In this document: positions 47,655 through 56,284 of the stretch, piece after piece
How the letters are laid out: each line of letters opens with the position of its first letter
Numbering within the stretch: position 1 is the first letter of the stretch
From: Sphingopyxis sp. CCNWLW2
GTDB lineage: Bacteria; Pseudomonadota; Alphaproteobacteria; Sphingomonadales; Sphingomonadaceae
Reading direction: 5' to 3'
DNA length: 64,000 nucleotides
Assembly (NCBI RefSeq): GCF_037095755.1
Contig: NZ_JBAWKJ010000002.1
Location: 1,240,001-1,304,000 of the forward strand
The notes under the pieces: model-generated
Databases searched by the model: none
What the model was told of the DNA's origin: nothing
The model's input: only the letters and a program-made list of their open reading frames with translations
Made by a program: the position numbers and the translations under genes

Positions 47655-48911
47655 ATGCTCACCGATTCCGAGCTCAAACATCTGAAACCCAAAGAGAAAC
47701 CTTACAAGGTGACAGACCGGGACGGCATGTACGTTCTCGTCAGTTGTGGGGGCACCATCTCCTTCCGCCTCGACTACCGATTGAACGGGCGTCGAGAGAC
47801 CGTCAACTTCGGCCGATATGCTCCGTCAGGCCTCTCGCTGGCGCTGGCACGCGAGCGATGCATCGACGCGAAGCGACTGATTGAAAGGGGCCAGTCTCCT
47901 GCTTTGGAGAAGCAACGGGCAAAGCGTCGGATCAAAGAAGCTAAGAGCTTTGGCCAGTTCGGCGAGAAGTGGCTCGCGTCCGCACCAATGGCGGATAGCA
48001 CGCGAGCCATGCGACGCTCGATCTTCGAACGAGAAATGTTGCCCTTCTGGAAGAACCGCCTCCTGACGGAGATCACTCCCGGAGATTTGCGCGACCATTG
48101 CCTCAGGATCGTGGATCGGGGGGCGCCAGCGACTGCCATCCATGTGCGCGACATTCTGAAGCAGATCTATGGGTTCGCGAACCTTCACGGCGAGAAAGTC
48201 GCCAACCCCGCCGATGAGGTTGGCCCGGCTTCGATTGCCACCTTCGTGCCGAAGGATCGCTCGCTTTCGCCTTCCGAGATCCGGGTCCTGTTCAAGGTCA
48301 TCGAAAAGGTGCCGACCTTGCCGACGATTCGGCTCGGTATGAAATTCTTCCTACTATCGATGGTGAGGAAGAGCGAACTCCAGGACGCAGTCTGGGACGA
48401 GGTCGACTTCGAGAATGCGGTCTGGTCGATACCTGCAGAGCGCATGAAGCGATCGCGGGCGCACAACGTCTATCTCTCCACCCAGATGCTCGACATCCTC
48501 ATCGCCCTCAAAACCTGCGCCGGAAGCTCAAGATATCTGCTCCCGTCGCGTTATGATGCAGACGCGCCCATGTCGCGAGCGACGTTCAACCGCGTCACCT
48601 ATTCGGTCGTCGAGCAGGCGAAGAAAGATGGACTGCCTCTCGCTGCGTTCACCGTGCACGATCTTCGCCGAACCGGTTCGACACTTCTCAACGAATTGGG
48701 GTTCAACAGCGACTGGGTTGAAAAGTGTCTTGCCCATGAGGACGGACGCTCGTCGCGGGGCGTCTATAACAAGGCAGAATATGAGCAGCAGCGCCGCCAC
48801 ATGATGCAGGAATGGTCAAATACCGTGGAAGCCTGGATCGACGGACGACGCTATGCGCCCACCGTTCTCCCACCGACCGCGCCGCTTCTCGAGCTCGACC
48901 CTAGCCTTTGA
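47655..48911 (+). CDS. Tyrosine-type integrase (P4-like, DUF4102 N-terminus)
   Basis: A 418-residue site-specific recombinase. The N-terminal DUF4102 arm-binding domain shows KVTDRDGMYVLVSCGG and LDYRLNGRRETVNFGRY. The catalytic residues are present: Arg in SMVRKSEL, His and Arg in HDLRRTGSTLL, His in CLAHED, and the Tyr nucleophile in GVYNKAEY. It appears intact. It lies beside guaA and points into the element. Codon use and GC are lower than in guaA, consistent with transfer. Confidence 0.93.
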   Translation: MLTDSELKHLKPKEKPYKVTDRDGMYVLVSCGGTISFRLDYRLNGRRETVNFGRYAPSGLSLALARERCIDAKRLIERGQSPALEKQRAKRRIKEAKSFGQFGEKWLASAPMADSTRAMRRSIFEREMLPFWKNRLLTEITPGDLRDHCLRIVDRGAPATAIHVRDILKQIYGFANLHGEKVANPADEVGPASIATFVPKDRSLSPSEIRVLFKVIEKVPTLPTIRLGMKFFLLSMVRKSELQDAVWDEVDFENAVWSIPAERMKRSRAHNVYLSTQMLDILIALKTCAGSSRYLLPSRYDADAPMSRATFNRVTYSVVEQAKKDGLPLAAFTVHDLRRTGSTLLNELGFNSDWVEKCLAHEDGRSSRGVYNKAEYEQQRRHMMQEWSNTVEAWIDGRRYAPTVLPPTAPLLELDPSL

Positions 48912-49161
48912 CCGGACGGGCGCGGCGTTCGCGCACATCGGCATGTTGGCCTCGGACAATCGGCCGCGCCCGCCTGTCAGCCAACCAGGCCTCGACCTCG
49001 GCGAGATTCCAAACCACTGTCCTCGGCGACAAAGCGTAGCGACGCGGGAACTCGCCGCGCCGCTCCATTTCAAAGATCGTGCTGTCCGCGAGCGGGACCA
49101 TCTCTTTCAGCTGGTGACGCCTGATCGTGCGCGTGTAGTCAGGCGGATCGCCCTTGGACAT
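48901..49161 (-). CDS. AlpA family phage-type regulator
   Basis: An 86-residue small helix-turn-helix protein. IRRHQLKEMVPLADSTIFEM and the following RRGEFPRRYALSPRTVVWN are the AlpA/MerR-like DNA-binding core; VEAWLADR is the standard next part. Such proteins control integrase or excisionase genes of prophages and islands. It is convergent with the integrase (11-bp overlap at the ends). Confidence 0.88.
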   Translation of the reverse strand: MSKGDPPDYTRTIRRHQLKEMVPLADSTIFEMERRGEFPRRYALSPRTVVWNLAEVEAWLADRRARPIVRGQHADVRERRARPVKG

Positions 49162-49873
49162 AGATCATTCTCCAACGCAGAGAACTTGAAACTGGCACTC
49201 TACAATGCACCGCACCGACGGCCGGCGGACATCGCACAGATGGGCGCGTCGCGGCTATTTCCGGCGTGTCCGAACGAAGCTTCGGTCGCTCTCCAGAAAC
49301 ATTTCGAGCATGTAAGGTACGAGGTCGGATATCCGCGCACGAAGTTGTGATTTCTCTGGCGTTCAATCCGTCGCAGTCGACGGTGAATTTTTGGTTGCCC
49401 CGAACATCCGACACTGTCGACTTTAGCGTGGCCAGCGCGCGCGCCGCATAATGGTCGTCTTCGCCGAACGCCCAGTAAATCTTCCGGTCAGCCAACCGCT
49501 CACACGACTTCTGCCTGTTCGACCAGCTTCGGTCTCCATCAGGACCGAGGTAGTGATACTGGACTGACACGCTGACTCCGATTGGCTGGAGGCGGCGCCC
49601 GCGAGTGCCATCCCATCTGCTGGAATATTGGAGCTGGACCACGTCGCGCTGGCATAGCCCCTCGACCGAGCCGGCGTATGGTTTAGTTGCTATCGCGGTT
49701 GGGGAAGATGGCCCGGTCAGTATCGAGTTCAGATCGTCAAGCACCGACTCTCGTCTGCGCGTCTCCGACATCTTCTCGCGTTCGGGATGCACCGGAGCAA
49801 TGCGCGTGGCGGCATGGATAGCGCCGGGAATAGCAATTGCCGTGACCATGAGCCCAAGACACAGCGTCCGCAT
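49139..49873 (-). CDS. Hypothetical exported protein on the island
   Basis: A 244-residue protein with a clear signal peptide (MRTLCLGLMVTAIAIPGAIHA) and AAGGAGG at 49878-49884, four bases before the ATG. Mature Cys residues occur in EGLCQRDV, KSCERLADRKIYW and VDCDGLNAR, hinting at disulfides. No family recognised. The last 60 residues are less convincing and overlap the alpA start by 23 bp, so the true 3' end may be altered by a frameshift. Confidence 0.55.
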   Translation of the reverse strand: MRTLCLGLMVTAIAIPGAIHAATRIAPVHPEREKMSETRRRESVLDDLNSILTGPSSPTAIATKPYAGSVEGLCQRDVVQLQYSSRWDGTRGRRLQPIGVSVSVQYHYLGPDGDRSWSNRQKSCERLADRKIYWAFGEDDHYAARALATLKSTVSDVRGNQKFTVDCDGLNAREITTSCADIRPRTLHARNVSGERPKLRSDTPEIAATRPSVRCPPAVGAVHCRVPVSSSLRWRMIYVQGRSA

Positions 49874-50033
49874 AAGGCCTCCTTACCCAATCCATTACGG
49901 GACATGAGGCAAAGCTCTTAAAAAACAACTGCTCGAGGTCTGGCCGTGACGTCTAGGCAGCGTGTGGCCGGTAGCCGACTGTCGGCTCTCCGCGGGCAAT
50001 CTGGCAAAGCGGACCTTTCTACTTCACGCACTA

Positions 50034-50315
50034 CTAACCACAAACAGCTTGCACCACCTTACCAGCGGGATTGATCGCGAGCGTGATACGATTCTCCCGG
50101 AGATCGTGCGTAACCGGGTCACCGGGTGTGATACGTCTGGTTAGTTTCGCGCCAGTGCGCTGTTTAATTTGCGCGTCATCCGGCGCCGCGTGGCCCACGA
50201 GCATCGCCGCCACATCCGAACGGCAAAGGCTCGTCGCGGGCGTGTCCTGCACCGTTGTCGAGCACGCTGTAAGTAGTCCGGCAAAGGCAAAAACAGCTAT
50301 CTTGGTATTGAACAT
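50034..50315 (-). CDS. I78 family peptidase inhibitor, lipoprotein
   Basis: A 93-residue protein. The signal peptide ends in a lipobox (LLTAC, Cys about residue 18). The mature part MLVGHAAPDDAQIKQRTGA, then RITPGDPVTHDLRENRITLA and the ending VVQAVCG, fits the I78 inhibitor family, including the last Cys that pairs with the Cys in SLCRSDV. It would block secreted serine proteases in the periplasm. AGGAG lies before the ATG at 50315. On the island, it may protect the host or the exported neighbour. Confidence 0.82.
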   Translation of the reverse strand: MFNTKIAVFAFAGLLTACSTTVQDTPATSLCRSDVAAMLVGHAAPDDAQIKQRTGAKLTRRITPGDPVTHDLRENRITLAINPAGKVVQAVCG

Positions 50316-50464
50316 TTCGCCAGCTCCTGAGCCAATGAACGGGTAACGCCCCTACTCGTCTGTCGCGGCGCCGGGTCAGCAAAATGCTTGACCATATACA
50401 CCGTCAGGCTTCTCTCCCCGCAATCGGCTACCTTTAGGCGTCACCCGTCGAACCCAAATGAGGT

Positions 50465-51358
50465 TCATCTCTCGACATATGCAGCGAGTTCGTCTGGCGT
50501 TCCTTTCGGGAAAGCCTCTTTAAGATGATCTAGAAACGCCGAGACGCGGGCGCTCAGCAACCGGCGCGTCGGGTAAAGCGTCCAGAGCGCGATATCGGGT
50601 CCTTCCACATCGCCCCAATGGACCATCGTCCCGGCAGACAGGTCATGACTGACGAGGGATATGGGCAGACGTGCCGCGCCCGCTCCTGCCCGGACCGCGT
50701 CGCGCACCATGACGAGCGACGACAGGCTCAGGACCGGGCTGACCGCGATCTCCGCTTGTCCCGTCGGGGTCGCCATAGTCCAGCTGACGTCCGGGCCTGC
50801 CGGTCCGCGCACGACCACCGGGACTGCGGACCCACTTTGCGGCCGCGGCAGGTCGGGACTCGCCACGACCACGAGGCGATCATGCAGGAAGATGCGTCCG
50901 ACAAGGCTATCATCAGGCTTCGGGTTGACGCGGATCACTAGGTCATAGGCTTCCTCGATCATGTCGACCGGCCGGTCCTCGGTCGTGATCTCGAGCCGAA
51001 CCTCCGGATATTTGAGCGCAAAGCCGGCCGCCAGTTTTCCCATCGCGATTTGCGAGAACAGCAGAGGCGAACTGATCCGCAACCGGCCACGCGGACTGTG
51101 TCCCCCCGAGGCGATGGCGGTGGCCGTCTCATCGAGCTCGGTCAGCAGTTGCCCCGTTCGCTCGAAAAGCGCCCTTCCCTCCTCCGTCAGTTTCAACGCG
51201 CGCGCGCCGCGCTCGAACAAGCGCAGGTCGAGGCTCGCCTCCAATTCCGACACGCGGCGGGACAGTGTCGCCTTGGGGCGTCCCGCAGCTCGGGCGGCTT
51301 TTCCAAAGCCGCCATGGCGAGCGACAAGGTTGAAGTCGGCGAGCGCGAGAAGGTCCAT
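50465..51358 (-). CDS. LysR family transcriptional regulator
   Basis: A 297-residue LysR protein from ATG 51358 (MDLLALADFNLV). The frame stays open for another 469 codons upstream, but this is antisense to the next genes and not real. The helix-turn-helix is GGFGKAARAAGRPKATLSRR, with the effector domain after residue 90. It is divergent from the DUF1857 and Old Yellow Enzyme genes across 99 bp and probably controls them. Confidence 0.9.
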   Translation of the reverse strand: MDLLALADFNLVARHGGFGKAARAAGRPKATLSRRVSELEASLDLRLFERGARALKLTEEGRALFERTGQLLTELDETATAIASGGHSPRGRLRISSPLLFSQIAMGKLAAGFALKYPEVRLEITTEDRPVDMIEEAYDLVIRVNPKPDDSLVGRIFLHDRLVVVASPDLPRPQSGSAVPVVVRGPAGPDVSWTMATPTGQAEIAVSPVLSLSSLVMVRDAVRAGAGAARLPISLVSHDLSAGTMVHWGDVEGPDIALWTLYPTRRLLSARVSAFLDHLKEAFPKGTPDELAAYVER

Positions 51359-51457
51359 AAGTGTTCCATCAGTGAGACTGTCCGTCCAGATATAGTGGCT
51401 AGTGGCACGAATGTGGATCGCTAATTTGAGGCATCCACTCAGACAAGGAGCACCCAG

Positions 51458-51931
51458 ATGATCTACTCGACCGCCACCGTACCGGTAAATCCGCAAGGCG
51501 AAACCAGGCTCACCCGCGAGCAGGTCTGGAAGGGCCTCGAACTCAAGGCGCGCGACGCGCGCCTGTTCCTTCCCCCGGGCCTCTGCACTCGCTGCGACGT
51601 CACGGAGGAAAGCCCGACGCACTTCGTCCGTGATGCGACGATTGCCGGCGCTGACCTCCGCGAAATCATCACGCTTGAGCCGCAGCACAAAGTCACCTTC
51701 TTCCAGGCGACCGGCCCGCGTGAAGGCGCGATCATCAATGAACTGTTCGAGGATGGCGCCGGCGAGCTGCAGCTGAAATTCTACTGCTATCTCGGGCTGC
51801 GCGACAAGGAACCGGGCGGCACCGAGGAACGGGCCGAGCAAGCGCAGTTCGACAGCGACGCAGGCTACAAGGCTGCCCTCCTGTCCACACTCAAGCGCAC
51901 CCGCGAAATGCTCGCCGCGGGCGAGCTCTGA
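51458..51931 (+). CDS. DUF1857 / SRPBCC-fold protein
   Basis: A 157-residue protein. GETRLTREQVWKGLELKARD at the start and AIINELFEDGAGELQLKFYC in the middle match the AtaL/DUF1857 group of the SRPBCC (Bet v1-like) fold, which binds hydrophobic ligands. An AAGGAG ribosome site lies about 10 bp before the ATG. It is the first gene of a unit with the Old Yellow Enzyme (40 bp gap), divergent from lysR. Confidence 0.8.
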   Translation: MIYSTATVPVNPQGETRLTREQVWKGLELKARDARLFLPPGLCTRCDVTEESPTHFVRDATIAGADLREIITLEPQHKVTFFQATGPREGAIINELFEDGAGELQLKFYCYLGLRDKEPGGTEERAEQAQFDSDAGYKAALLSTLKRTREMLAAGEL

Positions 51932-51970
51932 TCCTCCGCCCCTCACCATATAGAAACAAGGAGAATTCCC

Positions 51971-53038
51971 ATGACCGACATCTGGTCCCCCATAAAGCTT
52001 GGCACCCTGCAACTGCCGCATCGCCTCGCCATGGCGCCGATGACGCGCAGTCGCGCCAAAGCCGACGGCACGCCCGGCGACCTCGCCCCCGAATATTACG
52101 CCCAGCGCGCGACGATGGGCTTGCTCATCACCGAAGGCACCCAGCCTTCCGAGGATGGGCAAGGCTATATGAACACGCCGGGCATCTACACCGATGCGCA
52201 TGTCGCCGGTTGGCACCAGGTGACCGACGCCGTTCACAAGGCCGATGGCCGGATCTTCGTCCAGCTCATGCATGTCGGCCGCAGGTCGCATCCGGACAAT
52301 ACCGCGCGTCATCGCCAGCCGGTCGCCCCCTCGGCGATCGCCCCTGGAGAGCAGATGTTCACGCCGCAAGGCATGCAGACAGTGCCTGAGCCACGCGCGC
52401 TCACGACCGCCGAAGTCCGGCAGACCATCGCCGACTTCGCGCATGGTGCAGCCCGCGCGATCGAGGCGGGCGCAGACGGCGTCGAGGTACACGGCGCGAA
52501 CGGCTATCTGGTGCATCAGTTCCTCGCGCCGAATGCGAATGAGCGTAGCGATGAATATGGCGGCTCGCTCGAGAACCGCGCGCGGTTCGCGATCGAGGTC
52601 GTGCGGGCGATCGTCGCTGAGATCGGGCCTGACAAGACGGCGATCAGGCTGTCCCCCGGGCTGCCGACAGGCGGCATCGTCGAAGGGAACGAAAACGACG
52701 ATCTCTACCGCTATCTGGCCGCGGAGTTCGGCAAGATCGGCATTGCCTATCTTCACGTCCTCCATATCGGCAATGAGGCCCTGCTCGCCGACATGCGCAA
52801 GGCGTTCGGCGGCGTCTTGATCGTCAACCGCCCGGGCCGTTCGCGCGAGCAGGTCGGGTCCGATGTAGCAGCCGGTGTCGCCGACATCGAAGCGCTGGGC
52901 TCGATGGCACTCGCCAATCCGGATCTCATTGCGCGCCTAAAAACGAACGCACCGCTGAATGAACCACGGGTTCCGCTGTTCTATGCCGGCGGTGGCGCTG
53001 AAGGCTACACTGACTACCCCGCTCTGCAGCAGGTCTGA
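51971..53038 (+). CDS. Old Yellow Enzyme family alkene reductase
   Basis: A 355-residue FMN enzyme. LAMAPMTRSRA (FMN binding), the substrate-binding pair in EVHGANGYLVHQFL (His and Asn), and NERSDEYGGSLENRARF are family hallmarks. Such NADPH-dependent enzymes reduce activated C=C bonds, nitro groups or nitrate esters. The active-site Tyr region and C-terminal FMN loop (ALGSMALANPDLIAR) are intact. LysR control suggests induction by an electrophile. Confidence 0.93.
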   Translation: MTDIWSPIKLGTLQLPHRLAMAPMTRSRAKADGTPGDLAPEYYAQRATMGLLITEGTQPSEDGQGYMNTPGIYTDAHVAGWHQVTDAVHKADGRIFVQLMHVGRRSHPDNTARHRQPVAPSAIAPGEQMFTPQGMQTVPEPRALTTAEVRQTIADFAHGAARAIEAGADGVEVHGANGYLVHQFLAPNANERSDEYGGSLENRARFAIEVVRAIVAEIGPDKTAIRLSPGLPTGGIVEGNENDDLYRYLAAEFGKIGIAYLHVLHIGNEALLADMRKAFGGVLIVNRPGRSREQVGSDVAAGVADIEALGSMALANPDLIARLKTNAPLNEPRVPLFYAGGGAEGYTDYPALQQV

Positions 53039-53139
53039 CGTTTCGTCGGAGCAGGAAGGCAGCATCCCTGCCGCCTCCTGCTCCGCCGGCGACCTGACCT
53101 CAACCGTCGGGTCGAGATCACATTGTCAGGAAACTCATC

Positions 53140-53510
53140 ATGTCAGCCAATACCAATCGTCACAGCGCCTCACCGCTCGCGATCGCGGTCACGCGCGAAG
53201 CCGTGATCCCGCATGCCATGCAGCAGGACGTCTTCGATTTCGTGGCCGCCTAGGATGTGCTGTCAAAGATCCTGGGCCGCTACGGGCTAGTGCCCGCTGG
53301 TCGCGTTCGCCTCCGAGGTCCCAGGTCCGTGGGATCAGCCGGGTTTTCACCGGATCGTTCATCTCTCTGATGGCAGCATATTGACCGAGGATCTGACGCA
53401 CCGGGATCGGCCTTCCACTTTTGCATACCAGGTCAGCAATCCTAGAGTTGCCTTGAAGCATCTCATGACCGAGACGCGCGGCCAATTCTGGCCGGTAGTT
53501 GACTCTCCGC
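53140..53510 (+). pseudogene. Decayed SRPBCC family gene
   Basis: The first frame starts at ATG 53140 (MSANTNRHSASPLAIAVTRE) and hits an in-frame TAG at 53251-53253, where FDFVAA-E-DVL would be expected. It reads on to LGRYGLVPA, then shifts frame near 53290. The second frame continues VPGPWDQPGFHRIVHLSDGS and THRDRPSTFAY, then QFWPV, where it diverges near 53510. One nonsense change, one frameshift and a missing C-terminus make it dead. It was probably part of the Old Yellow Enzyme operon. Confidence 0.75.
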
Positions 53511-53555
53511 TTTTCGCGACGCGTCGGGAAAACCGGACATCCCGAGTACCAGATC

Positions 53556-55118
53556 CTAGACCCCGTCCCCTTGCTCCTTCGCGAGCAACAGTTTGAGGTT
53601 CGCCTTGGTCACCTTTCCATAGGCCGAGCGAGGCAGTTCCGACCAAAAACGCACCTGCCGCGGAAGCTTGTAGGTCGCGATACGATCGCGGAGCCAGGAC
53701 AATAGAGTCGATGCATCGAGGTATTGCTCGGGGGAAAGCACGCAAATCGCTACCCCGATCTCGCCCCACACTGGATCGGGCACACCAACGACGGCTGCCT
53801 CGGCGATTGCAGGATGAGCCCTGATCGCTTCCTCAATCTCGAGCGGATGAATATTCGATCCTCCCGAGATATACATGTCTGACGCGCGTCCCGTGATGAA
53901 CAGGTCGCCGTCCTTGTCGAGATGTCCGAGATCACCGGTGCGGAACCAACCATCGCGAAAGGCGGCGGCATTCGCTTCCGGATTGTCGTGGTAGCCCGCG
54001 AAGACCGCAGGACCGCAAACACAAATTTCTCCCGTTTCGCCAGCTGGCAGCGACCGGCCCGCATCATCCTGGATCGACACCTGCATCCCCGTTCGCTCGC
54101 GCCCGCAGGTGCCGAGTTTGACGTCCGGCCCGTCGTCGGCGCAATGATCGCGGGAAGGAAGCACCGTTATCGCGCCAGTGACTTCGCCGAGCCCGAAATA
54201 TTGGACAAGGACCGGACCCAGGCGTTCGAGTGCGAGCTTCTGGTCGGCCCGGTACATGGGCGCCCCCGCATAAATGACGTGACGAAGCGAGCTATGGTCT
54301 GCCGACAACGAGGCGGGATGCTCGACAAGCAGCTTGAGGATCGTCGGCACCGTGAACATGTTGGTGACCCGCCAGCGCTCGACGAGCGCCCAGACGTCGG
54401 CTGGATCGAAGCTGTAGCCCGCCGGAATGATCGTTTTGGCGGCGCGCGCGATCTGGGTCAGCAAATGAACGCCCGCGCCATGCGTCAGCGGCGCCACGAC
54501 CAGCGATGCATCGTCCTCGGTGGTACCCGGCAGGAGGTCGCATAGATGGTTGACGATGACGAATGCCAGCTGGCCGTGGGTAAGGACAGCCGCCTTCGGC
54601 TTTCCGGTCGTGCCCGACGTGTAGAAGAACCAGCAGGGATCGTGATAGCGAACGGCGAGATCTTCGATCCGCGTTCCCTCGTGACGCGCGAGGCGCTCCT
54701 CATAATCGTCGAGGTCGTCCGATCCGATGAATATCGTCCTCTCGATCCCTGCAGCGGCGGCGTGATCCCGAAAAATGCTTTCGCAGATCATTGCGGCCGC
54801 GCCGCTCGATCGCGCGAGAGCCGCGACATCCTTCGGCGTCTGCCGGAAATTGGTCGGCACCCATATCGCGCCGATACGGAAACAGGCGAACATCGTTTCG
54901 ATGAGCTGATTATTGTTGCGCGACTGGACGAGCACGCGGTCGCCGGCGCCGATGCCGACCTCAGCCAGCATCGCGGCTGCGGCATCGACGCGCCGATCGA
55001 CATTCGCCCAGGTCCAGCTCTGGTCGCCCCAGACAATCGCAATGCGGTCGGGGTAGCGCCGCGCCGCCTGCCGGAGGAAATGGGCGATATTCATCACCCG
55101 ATCGGAGGCGGGCGTCAT
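53556..55118 (-). CDS. Acyl-CoA ligase (AMP-dependent synthetase)
   Basis: A 520-residue adenylate-forming enzyme. The P-loop motif is FFYTSGTTGKPKAAV; then come YFGLGEVTGAI, GWFRTGDLGHLDKDGDLF (Asp for ribose) and SGGSNIHPLEIEEAI; the catalytic Lys is in SAYGKVTKAN. It forms acyl-CoA from a carboxylic acid, ATP and CoA. ATG 55118 overlaps the thiolase stop by 4 bp; upstream in-frame sequence is Arg/Gly-rich shadow. Last gene of the minus-strand operon. Fatty, aromatic or cyclic acids are all possible substrates. Confidence 0.92.
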   Translation of the reverse strand: MTPASDRVMNIAHFLRQAARRYPDRIAIVWGDQSWTWANVDRRVDAAAAMLAEVGIGAGDRVLVQSRNNNQLIETMFACFRIGAIWVPTNFRQTPKDVAALARSSGAAAMICESIFRDHAAAAGIERTIFIGSDDLDDYEERLARHEGTRIEDLAVRYHDPCWFFYTSGTTGKPKAAVLTHGQLAFVIVNHLCDLLPGTTEDDASLVVAPLTHGAGVHLLTQIARAAKTIIPAGYSFDPADVWALVERWRVTNMFTVPTILKLLVEHPASLSADHSSLRHVIYAGAPMYRADQKLALERLGPVLVQYFGLGEVTGAITVLPSRDHCADDGPDVKLGTCGRERTGMQVSIQDDAGRSLPAGETGEICVCGPAVFAGYHDNPEANAAAFRDGWFRTGDLGHLDKDGDLFITGRASDMYISGGSNIHPLEIEEAIRAHPAIAEAAVVGVPDPVWGEIGVAICVLSPEQYLDASTLLSWLRDRIATYKLPRQVRFWSELPRSAYGKVTKANLKLLLAKEQGDGV

Positions 55119-56284
55119 GACCTGCGCTCCAGGACCGACACATAGTTGGTGACCGCGGCGCCCCCCATGTTGAACACGCCCGCGATACTGGCGCCGGGAA
55201 CCTGCATGGCTTCGGCCTCGCCCGTCAACTGGATGCAAGCCATGACATGCTGCGATACGCCGGTGGCGCCGATCGGGTGTCCGCGAGACTTCAGCCCACC
55301 CGACGGATTGACGGGAAGCCTCCCATCGCGGGCGGTCGTTCCATCGCGTACCACGCGATATCCTTCGCCGGGCGCCGCGAGCCCCATGGCTTCATATTCG
55401 ATAAGCTCGGCGACGGTGAAGCAGTCATGGGTCTCGACAAGATCGAGATCGCCGAGGCCGAGCGCAGCGTCGGACAGCGCCGTCGTCCAGGCGCGGCGCG
55501 CGCCCTCGAACGCGTGGGGATCGCGCCGCGAGAGCGGAAAATGATCGTTAACATGCGCTCGAGCGCGGAATCCGATCGCGCGCGCGAGTCCCGCCGCCGC
55601 GTCGGCAGAGGCGACGACGAGCGCCGCCGCGCCATCCGAGATGAGCGAGCAGTCGGTGCGGCGAAGCGGCGGCGCGACATAGGGATTGCGCTCGGAAACC
55701 AGATTGCAGAATTCGAAGCCGAGATCCTTGCGCATTTGGGCATAAGGATTGCCGACGCCATTGGCATGGTTCTTGGCGGCGATCATCGCCAGTTCCTCGC
55801 TCCGATCGTCATAGCGCTCGAAATAGCCCGCCGCGATTTTGCCGAATACACCGGCAAAGCCGCCCTCGATCGCTGCTTCTTCGGGCCGGTAGCAGGCGGA
55901 CAGCAGAATATCGCCGACCTCGGCGGTCGGCGTCGCCGTCATTTTCTCGGCGCCGAGGACGAGCGCGATCCGGCCTCGTCCGCTGGCAATGAAGTCGAGG
56001 GCGCCATAAAGCGCAGCCGAACCCGTTGCGCAGGCATTCTCCAAGCGCGTCGCCGGGACATGGGCCAGTTCGGGAACCGCGAGCGATGCGAGCGCGGCCT
56101 CGAAACCCTGGCGCGCGAAGCCCGCATTGAAGACGCCGGTATAGATGGCGTCGACCGCGTGCGGCGGCACGCCGGCGTGATCGAGCGCGCTCGCCGACAC
56201 GCGCGCGAGCAGATGCTCGACGTCCGGCTCCTCGAGCCGGCCGAAGGGCGTATGGGCCCAGCCGACGATGACGGGTTCGATCAT
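55115..56284 (-). CDS. SCP-x-like thiolase
   Basis: A 389-residue thiolase-fold protein. The nucleophile Cys is in ENACATGSAAL, HDCFT takes the place of the NEAF loop as in SCP-x thiolases, and GHPIGATG carries the second catalytic His. The group cleaves 3-oxoacyl-CoA with bulky or branched side chains, including sterol chains. No DUF35 partner is adjacent. It is translationally coupled to the Dld gene before and the ligase gene after. Confidence 0.88.
   Translation of the reverse strand: MIEPVIVGWAHTPFGRLEEPDVEHLLARVSASALDHAGVPPHAVDAIYTGVFNAGFARQGFEAALASLAVPELAHVPATRLENACATGSAALYGALDFIASGRGRIALVLGAEKMTATPTAEVGDILLSACYRPEEAAIEGGFAGVFGKIAAGYFERYDDRSEELAMIAAKNHANGVGNPYAQMRKDLGFEFCNLVSERNPYVAPPLRRTDCSLISDGAAALVVASADAAAGLARAIGFRARAHVNDHFPLSRRDPHAFEGARRAWTTALSDAALGLGDLDLVETHDCFTVAELIEYEAMGLAAPGEGYRVVRDGTTARDGRLPVNPSGGLKSRGHPIGATGVSQHVMACIQLTGEAEAMQVPGASIAGVFNMGGAAVTNYVSVLERRS

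Noticed and set aside
47361..47660. A tRNA or tmRNA as the integration target
   Set aside because: No cloverleaf or tRNA 3' end is visible; the neighbour is the guaA 3' end, which is itself a known target.
47409..47681. 90-codon minus-strand frame between guaA and the integrase
   Set aside because: Contains the terminator hairpin, has Arg/Ser-rich sequence without motifs, and overlaps the integrase start.
51359..52765. N-terminal 469 codons of a 766-codon minus-strand frame
   Set aside because: Antisense to the DUF1857 and Old Yellow Enzyme genes; the LysR domain starts at 51358.
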